A stretch of DNA of 64,000 bases from Zerene cesonia (taxonomy: Eukaryota; Arthropoda; Insecta; Lepidoptera; Pieridae): positions 4,030,001 through 4,094,000 of the forward strand of contig NC_052103.1 in the NCBI RefSeq assembly GCF_012273895.1, in the 5' to 3' direction. This document shows, piece by piece, positions 39,101 to 49,620 of the stretch (position 1 is the first letter of the stretch; each line of letters opens with the position of its first letter). The notes under the pieces are model-generated. The model was given only the letters and a program-made list of their open reading frames with translations, did not search any database and was not told the DNA's origin. Both the position numbers and the translations under genes were made by a program.

Positions 39101-42029
39101 TCTTAAAAAAAGCTGTAATTTACATATAGCTAGCTACCCTCATGATATAAGTACTTATAATAAACGAAATACATTGAATATTAAATTAGTGGGTTTAAAG
39201 ATAATTTAACTACCTACGTACGTGTCAAACGTACCAAAATATTACCTAAATCTAGATGGAATTTAATTTACGTAACCGAAAACTTGCACCTTTTGTGCAT
39301 TTATAAACGTTAAAGATAGTGCAGATTCCAAACAATTTAAACTAACACAATAATGGCGGAGTGTAAAGAAACGGAAATGACGTCACTTAGGTTTAGGAAG
39401 TTGAAATGTCACTGAATGAACTCATCACGTAACAAATTGGTCAAGGTGGGCACTTGGATTATAACTCCATATAAGTTAAATGTCAGTGCGTTTGGTACTT
39501 GTAAGTTATAAAATTTTATAAATAAATTGAATTATTACACTTCATACGCTTTGAGCTAGGCTCTATTTGAAATGGGTAAATTAACAGCTTTAATTCTTAT
39601 TAAACGTAACGAACAAATTTACAACAGACACGTTTAATACATTAGGAAATACTAACGTTATCTCTCTGTCTTATTGTGTACCACTGCGTCTTGAAATAAA
39701 TAAATATTATATTGCACACATTGGAATAAACCAGGTAAATATTTTATAAATACTTAATGTACCAACCTATCCCGATTTTGCAAATTAATTAATATTATTA
39801 CAACTGATTCTTTTGCTTTAATAACGTAATGATTTTATTCACTTTAAAAATATTGTCAACGTTAAAAACACTAAAAAATAATGAATCCATCAAGACAGCG
39901 GAAGTCATAAGTGAACCACTTTCCGCTGCGCCGGTAAACACAGCAATTTTTGACAATTGGGCGCCATATGATTAAATAAACAATCAAATAATCTCACTGA
40001 AAATGTTTTAAAGTTATAAGAAATTTCTCAATTTGTTTCCACCTGCAATTCGGAAACAGTGTAATTGTTTACATTTAATAATTTGTTTTTAAAGTTTACA
40101 TAAAATTTTAATAAATTGCATGCTATCACTGAAGGGAGGGAGCTTTGTAATTCGTAGTGCCTTTTTGCCATATTGATGACTAGCTGTACCCGCGACTTCG
40201 TTCGCGTTTGTCAATAAATACTTAGATTGACTTTCACCCCTCCCCTCTCAGACACCGTATCGATTTCCGGGATAAAAATCAAATAAGATCCTTATTTAGA
40301 GTAGGTTCTATAACCATACCAAGTTTCATCAAAATCCGTTGAGCAGTTTTTGCGTGATTCTCATTCGAGATACAAACAGACAGACAAAAATTTTTTAAAT
40401 TGCATTTTATACTTCAGCATCGACAATAAAACGCCCCACAAAAAAATTCTAACTATCTTCAATGTACAGAATTTGACACCGACCATTTTTATTATAGTAT
40501 AAACTAGCTGTGCCCCGCGGTTTCACCCGCGTGAGTCCGTTACCGTAGGATAAAAAGTTGCCTATATGTTATTCCAGTTGTCCAGCTATCTACGCACCGA
40601 ATTTGATTGCAATCGGTTCAGTAATTTTTGCGTGAAAGAGCAACAAACACACACATCCATACAAACTTTCGCATTTATAATATTAGTAGGACTAGTGGGA
40701 AGTAGGATTAGTAGGATTTTCATATGATAGAGCTTTACAAATGCGCACCTTCGCTACTTCAAATCGTAAATAGTCGTATATATTAATCATATAATTGACT
40801 ATCAGAGGTAATGTATAAAATTTCAATAAATTTTTAAACGTTAAGATTATATGTGCACTACATATTTTTTATCAATTCGCAACATAAATTGTAGACTATC
40901 AAATTATCTATATTTAAATAAAAACATACACGCTGTACATCTTAATCATTACACAATTTAAGTATATTGCAATGGGGCAAACTACTGCGTATTAATAACA
41001 AAAACAATAAGAAACAGTAAACCGACGACGTTAAGTTTTTATGGTTTTGTTCATCAAAGTGTGTATGCGCCTAACGATAATGTCGACTAAACATCATTTA
41101 TCATATACAAGCGATCTAACATAAAGCTACATTAAAATAACAAATAACTTCCGACACGCAGTATATAGTTTTTATATATTTATTTATTATTATTCGAATT
41201 TCTGTCATATTATAGAGATTACTAGCTGCACCCGGCAAACGTTGTTCTGCCTTGCTCTTATCATTTAGGTGTATGAAAAATAGATGTTGGCCGATTCTCA
41301 GACCTAACCGATATGGACCAAAAATTTCATCAAAATCGGTCAAGCCGTTTCGGAGGAGTATGGCAACGAAAACTGCGACACGGGAATTTTATATATTAGA
41401 TATCGACATGCAACGATGATCTTAGTAGATGCGTGTTGGCAACTTAGCAGTTTTATAATTACATGTTATTTCTTGTATAGTAACACTATTATTATAACGT
41501 CTTGCAAGGTGGTATTAATTTCTGATATCCCTGTTAACTATAATTGTCTCCGTAAAACATCACTTGTAAGATAATTTAAAGGTCTTATTTTCTACTAGTT
41601 AAACTAACCTACCTTCTATAATCATTATTATTCCTTTTGATCGATAAACTAATTTTTACACGTTTTCTTTATTTATTCTTTAAGGCGACCCTTTGTGTTA
41701 AATTAAATGATGATAATAAATAGATGGTCATGTTCACTTCTTTCATAGACGACAAAATTGAAAAATACAATGACCTCTGCCATAACACCTAACCCAAACG
41801 CGAAATTTTCAAATCAAAAGTTTAATATATAGGCCATAGACAATCACATCATAGACGCTCACCTGAAAAAATCATTCCGGCAGAACAGTTTGTTATCTCT
41901 GGAATAGCATTTGTCCGCGAGTGGCGCGCGGCAGTCCGCGCAACGCACGCACGCTGCGTGCCACGCTCGCTCCAGCACGTGCAGGAGGAACTTGTCCAGT
42001 ATCGGCTTCTCGCAGCCGGCGCACGCCAT
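2979..42029 (-). CDS. Lim1: Lim1 LIM-homeodomain transcription factor, whole coding span (6 coding exons)
   Basis: Nuclear LIM-homeodomain transcription factor of the Lhx1/Lhx5 class; in animals these pattern head, antennal/leg and neural tissues and bind LDB/Chip cofactors through their LIM domains (family knowledge). Coding pieces read on the minus strand: 42029-41863, 36117-35909, 20476-20319, 19718-19500, 3655-3397, 3121-2979. Phases agree at every junction (2,1,0,0,1), giving 1155 nt, 384 residues plus stop, close to vertebrate LHX1 (about 400). Order: LIM1 residues 3-53, LIM2 62-116, acidic linker 127-204, homeodomain about 206-265, Pro/Gly-rich tail to 384. The LIM1-LIM2 junction (NDFFRRYGTKC), GISPSDLV and the homeodomain block TPKPTRHIREQLA separate it from Lhx3, Lmx and apterous types. 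No frameshift or stop interrupts the model. Only the 5' non-coding exon(s) and the poly(A) site are unresolved. Confidence 0.96.
3122..3396 (-). other. Lim1 last intron (275 bp) with a perfect palindromic hairpin
   Basis: Only short Lim1 intron besides the 600-bp one. It contains a perfect palindrome at 3261-3283, AACAATACTA and TAGTATTGTT around three bases. The 5' splice site is GTTGGT and two in-frame acceptors lie at its 3' end. Confidence 0.8.
3397..3655 (-). CDS. Lim1: Lim1 fifth coding exon: homeodomain recognition-helix end and tail
   Basis: 259 nt from acceptor CTGCAG to donor CCAG|GTTGGT. It starts VWFQNKRSKERRLKQ, completing the DNA-recognition helix with Q50 and the invariant N51 (protein residue 256). 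Position 52 is Lys where vertebrate Lhx1 has Arg, a conservative change. Then follows the FFGSSRKMRGFPMNL block, corresponding to the conserved FF-x-SPRRMR-type segment after Lhx1/5 homeodomains, and a Gly/Pro/Phe/His-rich tail. Leaves in phase 1. Confidence 0.95.
5930..5985. repeat. truncated dispersed-repeat tail
   Basis: CA-rich run followed by CATCCTTACAAACTTTCGCATT and TATAATATTAGTAGGAT. The same tail ends the copy at 40503-40692 and begins, reverse-complemented, the copy at 58740-58944. Confidence 0.75.
8804..8911. repeat. foldback element with 28-bp arms
   Basis: Left arm 8804-8831 (AAACGTGATTTATTCATTAT...) and right arm 8884-8911 match in inverted orientation at 27 of 28 positions around a 52-nt loop. 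The loop is GC-richer (CCCCGTGACCACGCTCGC). It is probably a MITE-like foldback; a structured intronic RNA is an alternative. Confidence 0.7.
11701..12700. other. assembly gap, 1000 N
   Basis: Exactly 1000 unknown bases, a conventional placeholder, so the real length is unknown. The sequence directly to its right is the end of a mariner-like element also found beside the second gap. A long apparent open frame across it (11640-12731) is an artefact of the Ns. Confidence 0.98.
12701..12774. mobile_element. Tc1/mariner-like element, right end (copy 1)
   Basis: About 70 bp from the gap edge to TA at 12773-12774, essentially identical to the right flank of the second gap. The last 25 or so bases (ATTTATGGCAAGACTAGG) are the terminal inverted repeat, matched in inverse by the left end of copy 2. 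The left end of this copy is not visible in the flank at 11641-11700, so it is either inside the gap or absent. Confidence 0.75.
19500..19718 (-). CDS. Lim1: Lim1 fourth coding exon: homeodomain N-terminal three quarters
   Basis: 219 nt, exactly 73 codons. Acceptor has a good pyrimidine tract (TTCCCTTCCCAG) and the donor is CAG|GTAAGC. It encodes residues 179-251: a charged linker, the basic N-terminal arm KRRGPRTTIK, helix 1 (KQLEILKSAF), helix 2 (TRHIREQLAKETG) and the start of helix 3 (MRVIQ). The exon ends just before VWFQN, splitting the recognition helix between homeodomain positions 46 and 47, a splice position shared by many LIM-homeobox genes (family knowledge). Confidence 0.97.
19719..20318 (-). 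other. Lim1 third intron (600 bp)
   Basis: AT-rich, no repeat or gene recognised. Phase 0. Acceptor has a good pyrimidine tract; the donor is the unusual GTTGGT. Confidence 0.85.
20319..20476 (-). CDS. Lim1: Lim1 third coding exon: acidic, Ser-rich linker
   Basis: 158 nt from acceptor TTACCAG to donor CAG|GTTGGT. It encodes residues 127-178: DSLLGSGSD, a run of six Glu, then a Ser/Asn/His-rich low-complexity stretch ending HEDSEDQ. There is no folded domain; this is the flexible link between LIM2 and homeodomain found in Lhx1/5 proteins. The acceptor has a weak pyrimidine tract, but phase 1 in and phase 0 out fit both neighbours. An upstream GT(A) four bases beyond the donor would break the frame (see findings). 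Confidence 0.87.
22801..22857 (+). mobile_element. retroelement 3'-end fragment with (GAT)n tail, copy 2
   Basis: CTGTGTCCCAGCAGTGGGAA followed by CATATATGGGG and (GAT)n. It is the reverse complement of the motif at 1069-1199 and 55749-55808. Confidence 0.7.
23141..23320. repeat. dispersed repeat with TGTCCG and CGTGAACCGTCATAG motifs
   Basis: Contains CAAAGGCTTATTAAAACTTG, CTGTCTGTCCGTGTGTCACC, ATGTATCTCGTGAACCGT, CAGTTGAAATTTTG and TTGGTACGGAACTC, a series I recognise as a common non-coding repeat of Lepidoptera. Class not determined. Confidence 0.55.
29294..29444. repeat. about 150-bp element with 16-bp inverted ends
   Basis: AAAATCTTTATTTATC at the left and GATAAATAAAGATTTT at the right are perfect reverse complements. 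The interior carries ACTAGTCGTCTGACTAGGC. MITE-like; target-site duplication not evident because flanks are AT-rich. Confidence 0.5.
33013..33361 (+). mobile_element. SINE-like retroelement with A-rich tail, copy 1
   Basis: GC-richer than its surroundings. Carries GAATTGGGCCAGCTCGCACC, GTGGGGGAGCCGGAGGCCC, TCGCTTACCATCAGGCGAAC and a tail of A then AAT units. Related, more decayed copies in the other orientation lie at 51940-52268 and 57042-57185. The open frames over it (32964-33179 minus, 33038-33337 plus) are therefore not genes. Confidence 0.75.
35909..36117 (-). CDS. Lim1: Lim1 second coding exon: LIM domain 2
   Basis: Acceptor TTACCAG, donor T|GTAAGT, 209 nt. It encodes residues 56-126, beginning RYGTKCSGCGHGISPSD. 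Zinc ligands C62, C65, H84, C87, C90, C93, C113 and D116 are all present, so the second zinc-finger pair looks intact. The segment STGEELYVLDDNKFICKEDY is typical of Lhx1/5 LIM2. Phase 2 in and phase 1 out match the neighbouring exons. Confidence 0.96.
40179..40412. repeat. dispersed repeat beginning ACTAGCTGTACCCGCGAC
   Basis: Begins ACTAGCTGTACCCGCGACTT, contains ATACCAAGTTTCATCAAAAT and CGTTGAGCAGTTTTTGCG, and ends near CAGACAGACAAAAA. Same general family layout as 40503-40692 but with a different tail. Confidence 0.7.
40503..40692. repeat. dispersed repeat, CTAGCTGTGCCCC to ATATTAGTAGGA
   Basis: Complete-looking copy: ACTAGCTGTGCCCCGCGGTT at one end, CCAGTTGTCCAGCTATCTAC in the middle, and CATTTATAATATTAGTAGGA at the other end. 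The copy at 58740-58944 is in the opposite orientation and the one at 5930-5985 is a tail fragment. Confidence 0.75.
41221..41401. repeat. dispersed repeat beginning ACTAGCTGCACCCGGCAAAC
   Basis: Carries GCACCCGGCAAACGTTGTTC, AAATTTCATCAAAATCGG and CAAGCCGTTTCGGAGGAGTA, and ends GGGAATTTTATATATTAGA. Common lepidopteran repeat type; no coding capacity. The open frame at 41116-41343 is spurious. Confidence 0.7.
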
Positions 42030-42052
42030 CGCGCCGCCTGCTTCGCCTCTTC
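41863..42052 (-). CDS. Lim1: Lim1 first coding exon: start codon and LIM domain 1
   Basis: The exon follows an acceptor (TCTGCAG, AG at 42054-42053) and ends at donor AG|GTGAGC. The start is taken as the ATG at 42029-42027, in context GGCGCGATGG. It gives MACAGCEKPILDKF, aligned with the family N-terminus that begins a few residues before CAGC. The zinc ligands are all visible: C3, C6, H24, C27, C30, C33, C50, D53. The 23 nt between acceptor and ATG are open in frame, so a short N-terminal extension from an upstream exon cannot be excluded. In the candidate upstream exon at about 49.3 kb the same frame meets a TGA with no intervening ATG, which favours this ATG. Coding part 167 nt, ends in phase 2. 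Confidence 0.95.
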
Positions 42053-42599
42053 CTGCAGACAAGCGAAAACACATTTGATAGGTGACCTTGATGAATGTAA
42101 CATTTGAATTAAAATTGTTAAAGGACTGATATGAGCTTTTTTGAAATATTTTATTTTCTTTTATCAATAAACAATATGAAGTTTTTTTTTGTACTAAAAT
42201 AAGTCTGTTCCTACATTGTCAAGTAAAAGTTTTTCCATTACAGAATACTGTTCTGATAGCAAATATTATAAAAAAATTTTTAGGCTTCATCGCCTATTTC
42301 ACCTATTTGATTTATTTGTCAAATATCTATTGGAAAGGACGGCTCCAATTTCCATATTTTTTATCATTTGCTATCTCGCGTGGTGGTAAAATCAACTGAA
42401 CACCAAGATTGTGTGATCTAACACCATTCGATTACTTTCTGTGGGGCTACGTGAGATCTCGTGAGTAACGATAGACATTTGTTGCCCTGAAGGACAATAT
42501 AACTCGCGTCATAAGGTATAGGCCCTGTTTATGCAAAAATGTCCCTGGTCTAAAAATAGACCACCACCACGATACACGAATCCACCACGATGTACAACG

Positions 42600-42860
42600 G
42601 CTTATGAACGCAAAAGTTTATAAGCCAATGACTGACTGACTGACTGATCTGTCAACAAACAGCCCAAACTACTAGACTGCTTGGGCTGATATTTGGCATT
42701 ATGCTATAGCCACTAATAACTACAACCACATAATGTAGACATCCGCTATTAAATTTTTTTTGTAAATTCTACCTCCAACGGGAAAAATAGGGAATGTTCG
42801 TAAGTACCATGGAAATTTATTTTGATTACGCAGACGAAGCTACGGGCTACAGCTTGTTTT
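42600..42860. repeat. dispersed repeat with GCTTGGGCTGATATTTGGC
   Basis: Contains TATAAGCCAATGACTGACTG (with a short GACT repeat), CAAACAGCCCAAACTACTAG, GCTTGGGCTGATATTTGGCA and GCAGACGAAGCTACGGGCTA. The end resembles the repeat-end series seen in other copies here. Boundaries approximate. Confidence 0.6.
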
Positions 42861-45800
42861 ATATAATATATAATGTCATGAATTATTCTTTAATATAATT
42901 GAAAATTGTGCCAAAATCAATAAGGTTGTTTTAAACAACATAATAGTCCGGAAACCCTTTATAGAAATTTATGAAGTTTCATTATTATTAACTACCTAAG
43001 TTTCGATGTTTTAAAAAAATACGACTTCAAGACTTCAGATTACATTAACTTACAAAAATATATTTTTTTTTTAATTTCTTCACTTTTAAATAAAAATGTA
43101 CCTTCTTAGAAAACGATCGAACAAAATTTCAATTAATTATTTGTGATAAACTATCGCATTTTACATAAAAAAAAATGTAACCGGATGGAATATATCTTCG
43201 TAAAGTAAAAATTGCAAGAGTACGTTAAGGTGGTATTTAATAATTTTAACACGTAACTAATACTTAGGAATGACACAATGCAGGTGCTAATTGAATTATT
43301 GCGTAATGACACGCGAAATTTTGTATAATTTACCAAGACTACACCGCTGCATCATAAAACTACCTTGAATTTAAATCTTTATATATTTTTTTTGTAGTGC
43401 TTAAAATCTACCATAATATGATTCTTATTTCTATGACACCTAAAAAATTACACTAATATCCACATCACAAGCCTAGTAATGTTACTCATAAGGCAGGTAT
43501 CGACAATTTTATTATTTAAATTAACATCACACGGCTTGCCTATTCCTCCTAAACAATTATGCTTTATTGCGGTAATTAGATACAAAACTAGATCCAAATC
43601 TGCCTTCAGGTATGTATAGCCCTCAAATAATCTATATTTCCTAGACCAATGCAGGTCATTGAATTGAAAAAAAAACACATTTTCCACATTGTCATAATTA
43701 AATATAGAGCTGTCAGCATATTAGAAGACAACTCGTTCCTTGCGCTTTTAACGTTCATAATGCAACAAACATTTAAAATAATTATGTTCATTCGCTTATA
43801 ATTACAACATTATCCTGTTCTTTTGGAAACATTGCCCGTTAAAAGACGTATAAATGTATACCTACCGATTACCGCGATGTAAATAAGATGTTAACATGTT
43901 TTTTGTTATATTTTATGCCATAATTAGCTTCATAAAGTCATGATTTTATTTAGCTGTTACCATTTATTCAGTGAAAAATTAACCTTACAATAGACTTATT
44001 TACAGACCAAAGATTTTGTATACCAATCTAAAAATAGTTTATGGTTATTTTTAGCATCAAAGTTACTTAATAAAAAAATTTCGTAATGAACGTGTACTTT
44101 TTGCCCAAATTACAACGTTATTTTTATTTACATGTTTATGTACTAAACAGATTTAAAATTGTATAACTTAAAACCCGCAGGCCACCCAATACAAAGCGTC
44201 TCAAAGGGTTGATAAAGGTCACCCAAGTATTAAATAACGTAACATTCAATGTCTTAAATAACTATTTTACGTAAAGTAAAGCTAACACAGAATCGTAAAG
44301 TTGGTAGCGCAGAATGGCTGGACGTAATGGGATTGAGTTTTACGATCGATAAAGCATAGTTGAATAAAGTTTTATTAACGTAAGCTATTACTGGTTACCA
44401 CGCATGTATGTAGGTAGGAAATGGTAAATGGTATGATGGGAATACTCTGATGTATTCACTTATTCAAGGGCTTTAATCCGAACAAGTCCATATCATCCAT
44501 TGAATCAGTTAATCAATGTTTATGTGTAGGTATTACCGATAGATGTAGTTTTTACCAATAGTAAATAGTTATTTTAATTATATTTAGTTACTCTTTTCGG
44601 CAAAAGCGTTATATTGATTGTAATCTAGTATAGTATTATGTTATCTGTGTTTGTAATGAAATTAAATATCAGAAGGATTTATTATATTTATTGGAATTAC
44701 ATAGTAACATAGTACATATATTTTAAAATATCGAAGTCTGAGTCAGGGCTGTAGCACCGCATCAATGATACAGGGCCTCTAGGCTAAGAGGGCCCCTTAA
44801 CATGTCTAAGAAAACTTTATAAAATGTTACAAAGGTACTATAATTGATATTTACAGCAATGCATGAAATGATATTAAATTAATGGAAACTGAAATCTAGG
44901 TGCTTATTTCTTATTTTCACTTTATCTTAAAGTAATAAATGCCTACTTTAATTATTAAACTAGACCTATGTCTATGTCTATAGAGATATGTAGGTAACTA
45001 CAAATAATTATATACTCGCTGTAGTAGGTAACTAACAGATATTTAAAAGTGAATATTTTCATATCAAACGAGTAAAGCAATAATTACTATGAAGGCAGTA
45101 AAATACATTTTTTTTATTAGGCAGTATGTATATACATATTTTCATTTTATCAATATTATAATTCGCCTTGCAAATTGCTTATTTAAAGGTAAATATTTAA
45201 ATCAATGTCAAGCCGATTTAAAATATATCCTAAATAGTTTTTTGCGTTTAAGTATAAGGTTTCAACTCAAATTATTTAAAGATAGACCACAATTCCCATC
45301 ATAAATTATACAGATACTTGACACATGTGACACAAATGCATTTATTAACAACTGCAATTAATTATTTTACTTGCATTATAAACGTTAATATTATAATTCA
45401 TACATAGTTGGAAAATTTTAATTTTGATATTTAATCGCCGTGTTACAACTGTTCGCACAATCATTCCCAACCCAAAAGGAATGTTAGGTTATGTTATTCT
45501 TTTTAATTTTTTAAACATCTGACATTTATTAGTTGAATTTATGAAGGTCGCATCGTTATTCCTTCGAAACTGCCCGATTGGTTACGCACCATTTCAAGCG
45601 TATTCAAAAATCAGCGTATCACCTCTTTGGTAATATTTTATCAGAGAGAAACATGTGACCCTTGACTATATTGCTTTTTAAAAATAAATTTGTAGACTTA
45701 AACTTTTAACCATTATATAAAAAATTTATACAATGGTTAAAAGTTTTATTTACTACCAACAAAAATTCATGGAAGTCTAACTGTAGCAAGCTAAATAGGT

Positions 45801-47830
45801 TCTTAACTACTCTTAAACAGCTTAACCTTAAATCTTATATGAATACTCATACAAAGTTACCTACATATCGAGTAATCCCCAAGTTTTGGAAAGAGATTTA
45901 TGATTATTAATGTAACTTAACATAACTGTTTAGAATAAAGGTAGATAATAGTATTTAAATAAAACTTATAAATTTTTTAATCTCAAATAAACACAAATTT
46001 ATCATAGTTTTATATATTCAAATACCTAAATATATGTATTAGAAGAACGTGTTTATTCATTCGAATTAAAACAATAATGTTGTCAAATATTAATGTAAGA
46101 TAAACATATTATAATAATTAATTAGATATATATTTGCCTACAAAATATTTTGTTATGAATATACAAAAGTTTTTAAATAATATATGAAATGTGATGACAC
46201 TAAATTGTTTTTAATACAAATCACGGATTAATGAATCTTAAAGTTTTGGAACTTACTTAAACTTGTTTAGCAGTTGCCAAGGATACTTTCAGCTTAATAA
46301 TGAAATAACTAATGTACCAAATGCACTAAGTACCACACCAAAATATATTCTCATGTATTTTAATTACCACAAAACCAAAAACTAAATCGAACATGAAAAA
46401 TAAATTAAAAACCCGCAGAATTTGCACCATTTTTAACAAAACAAAGAAACGGAAAATAATGATACTTTTATACTTAATTATTTTAAAGAGCATTTTCAAA
46501 TAAGGATATTGAATTTGTGGTACGCTTGTTAATAGATTTTACAGCATAAGTAAAGAAAAATATGAAGACAAACATATAATACAAGCCGTTTTGCAATTAT
46601 TATGTAGCTTATTTAATATAGAAACGATTCAAAATTAATCGGGCGGGTCAAACCCTTGATCGTTAGTACCTATTTCCGTTGCAACTATATTATACCTGAT
46701 TGTATTTCTATGGGCACATTAAAAGCAAACTTTATTTTCGTAATGTAATTCATAACTCATTTGTATTTTTTCGCAGCAACAAAAAAGCGTCATCGTTGTT
46801 TTATTTAAGGATAATATTCACTTGAGAAGAACAAAGTAGAGGCCAACTCCATTTTTATAAACAGCATCGATTTCGGTTATAAGAAACTTGGCACGCTTCC
46901 AAAAAATTAATTCTAGTCGAAAAGACATCTCACTTCAATTGTTAAATCTATGTAGACAAAGGTGTGTTAAGATTATATACTTATGCCTTGTAATCCGTAT
47001 TAAGATAATAACGTAAGTTTTTTCCGTTAATCTGTCAGCAGCTTTTTAATTTTTAATCTGTATACGAATTGTAATTTTAAGATAAAAAAACGTAAAAAAC
47101 CTAACCAAAACTATTTTAACAAAAGCTTAGTTAGCATTGTCAGAACGTTTTTGTTAGTTTTTAATGAATCATGAATTGAGTGAGTGTAGTGAACTAAAAG
47201 AATTGTTTTTTATTTGGCTACATACGTTTATAAGTAATCAACAATATAAATAGGTTATATTGAGCAGTGGTTACCTACTAATTGTATAGGGAACTTTATT
47301 AAATTATGTATTATATCTACTAAAATAACTCTTTATATGTATAGAAAATGTGCTCTTTTGATTTTTATGTGGCGCATAAATTGACAATTCAATTTATAAA
47401 TTTTATACCTCAGGGATCGTGCTACATATTCTTAAAGAAACGCTGGTATTGCTTTTGTTAACAGTTTCACGTTTCCTTATGAGAACAGTTTTAATGTTGT
47501 TCTAATAAAAACGACAAATTTATATACTTTTTTTATGCTAAGTTATTATGGTTCAAATTAACTAAATGGCATGACGGTAGTTTTGTGGTTCTTTACAGGA
47601 AAAAATGGGATAAATGCAAACAGATTTTTGAATATGTCTAATTGATAGTTTAATTAGTTTGTTTGTATTAAAGTAATATAAGAAATACATATATTATTCA
47701 TATAATATCTACTTGTTTATAAATACTTAAATACTTATAGTTCATAATGAAATGTTTACGGAGTGGTATATAATATGTGTCTATATTTATATGTTTAATT
47801 TATAAATTATAATATGTGTACTTTATAATA

Positions 47831-47961
47831 TAATCTCAGGAACCACTTGACCGACTTCAAAAATTATTTCAGCGTTTTATATTTACGTTTGCATGATCCC
47901 TGAGTGATATTGTTTAAATGTATATTATTTACCACAAGTGAAGCGGTGTGGACCGCTAGTT
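47831..47961. repeat. dispersed repeat ending GGACCGCTAGT
   Basis: CTCAGGAACCACTTGACCGA through CATGATCCCTGAGTG to AAGCGGTGTGGACCGCTAGT. The GCTAGT end links it loosely with the other dispersed repeats in this window. Confidence 0.6.
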
Positions 47962-49309
47962 ACGTATAACATTGAAAATTTTTGAAACGAAAAAGGCAAT
48001 TTGTTTTACAATTTGTAAGATTTACCGAGAATTAGGTTAATTGATGATTTTTGAGTATACTTTAAGAACTGTAGGTTTATAAAAAATAAAAAATATATAT
48101 TTTTATATTATTCAAGTGAATGTTAAAATTGCATCCCTGTATAATAATATATATAATATGTATAATATATACATATTAATAATAAGCTAGTATTAAAATG
48201 TTTCCTCACTAATAATATATGTTTATGAAATGGGAATTTGATAAGCATTTTAAAAGCTTATCAAAAAGTCTGAAAAATACGTCTATTTTTATTATTTGTT
48301 CCGGGGGTATATTAAGTCAGATGCAGGTATTTATGTAGATTTTTTAAAATTAAGGTCTGAAAATATACATTTCTTTATAATATATGTTGATTATACAAAA
48401 TAATGCATTGATAATATTATTTGTTTACTAAATATCTCAAGTTTATTCGTTTGTGTTAAAATATCTACAATTAAAATTTCTGTCACTTACTTTAATAAAC
48501 ACTTAAGAGAAAATAGCAAGAAGTAGTGTACTAAGTATCAAGTAGTAGTTATACTTAGTGTTTTAAGTTCTTAGTCGTAGTTAGATATCTAATATTACAT
48601 TTTCATCAATGCTTATGTGTTCTATTGAAACCCATAGAAATTGTTTATTGTTTACTGAACAGATACTGAAGTTATTGAACTCCAGCTATTGAATTAAAGT
48701 AGAGTTTATATGTTCAAGAGAGTACAAGTGACTATTTTATCATTCACATAATGTTACCTGTACACCTATGTGAAATAATATTCAAGTGTTATTTACGCGC
48801 TAATTAGGCCTACACTTTCATCTTTATCATAAATTTTTCATAAATAATTGAATCAAAAGAAAACTGTTTATTATCATTAACTTAATTTGATGTCAAGTAA
48901 ATCCATTATGAATATAGAAGCCATAATAATACATGATAAGGTAGGTGAAATAAGCTACAAGTGATTATTTACACTCTTTAACTTAAAATCCGAGTTGTAG
49001 AGTCATGAAAGCTTGCTCTATCTTATTAATTAAAATTCAACGTAATGTTTTCAAAAAAAACCGTTGACTCTTATTTTTTTAATCATGATATAATCTAATA
49101 ACATTTCTCGAATAAACACAAATTTGTACATAAAATCATAAATAATACAAAGAAAATGAAAATTGGTAAAGTAAAAAAAAAAATAACAAACTAAACAACC
49201 TCCGTAAGTCGGCATCACTGATGCTATATGTCACATTCAATGTTCGCGAATACAAAACTTCAAAAAATCTAGTCTGATAACTCTAGGAACACAGGACACT
49301 GACTTTTAC

Positions 49310-49620
49310 CAATGTGGTGCTGGTGGAAGGGGGCATGAGCCCCCCGACCTGCGGCTAGGAAGCCCGCCACTTCGGCACCCTCTACACGTCACTGCACTTG
49401 ACACACCGCGAGATCGCGCGGAGCTCCCAACGACACTCCAACACGCGCGGTCACCAAACGCGTACTGATCAAAAAGCTACAGTTTGGTCGCCCTAGCTCA
49501 AAACGGACAGAGACAGCTACTCGGCCGGCACGCGCGCTAGAGGGAAAGGCGAACAGCGCCGGAGACAGGGCGTGGTTCCAGTGAGCGGCCACTAGCGACG
49601 AAGGGGTGGCGCCGTGTACG
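49310..49620 (-). promoter_or_regulatory. GC/CpG-rich island: candidate Lim1 promoter and non-coding first exon
   Basis: The only strongly GC- and CpG-rich stretch between the Lim1 start codon and TCHP. On the minus strand it contains an initiator-like TCAGT (about 49467-49463) and, at its 3' edge, a possible donor TTG|GTAAAA at 49310/49309. If that donor joins the acceptor at 42053, the frame of the Lim1 ATG runs back to a TGA near 49395 without another ATG, as expected of a 5' UTR. No TATA box is clear. This is inference; the open frame at 49389-49592 has no recognised product. Confidence 0.4.

Larger units (their letters stand above)
36118..41862 (-). other. Lim1 first coding intron (about 5.7 kb)
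   Basis: Phase 2 intron between the two LIM domains. No gene recognised. Three dispersed repeats crowd its 5' portion (40179-40412, 40503-40692, 41221-41401). Confidence 0.8.
42053..49309 (-). other. presumed Lim1 5' intron
   Basis: Upstream of the first coding exon's acceptor. Strongly AT-rich, no gene recognised. Contains the repeats at 42600-42860 and 47831-47961. It is an intron only if the non-coding first exon is at about 49.3 kb, which is inferred. Confidence 0.4.

Noticed and set aside
42627..42646. GACT tandem microsatellite
   Set aside because: Very short and internal to a known dispersed repeat, so not listed separately.
49389..49592. 67-residue open frame in the CpG island
   Set aside because: Explained by the GC-rich, stop-poor composition; at most an upstream ORF in a 5' UTR.
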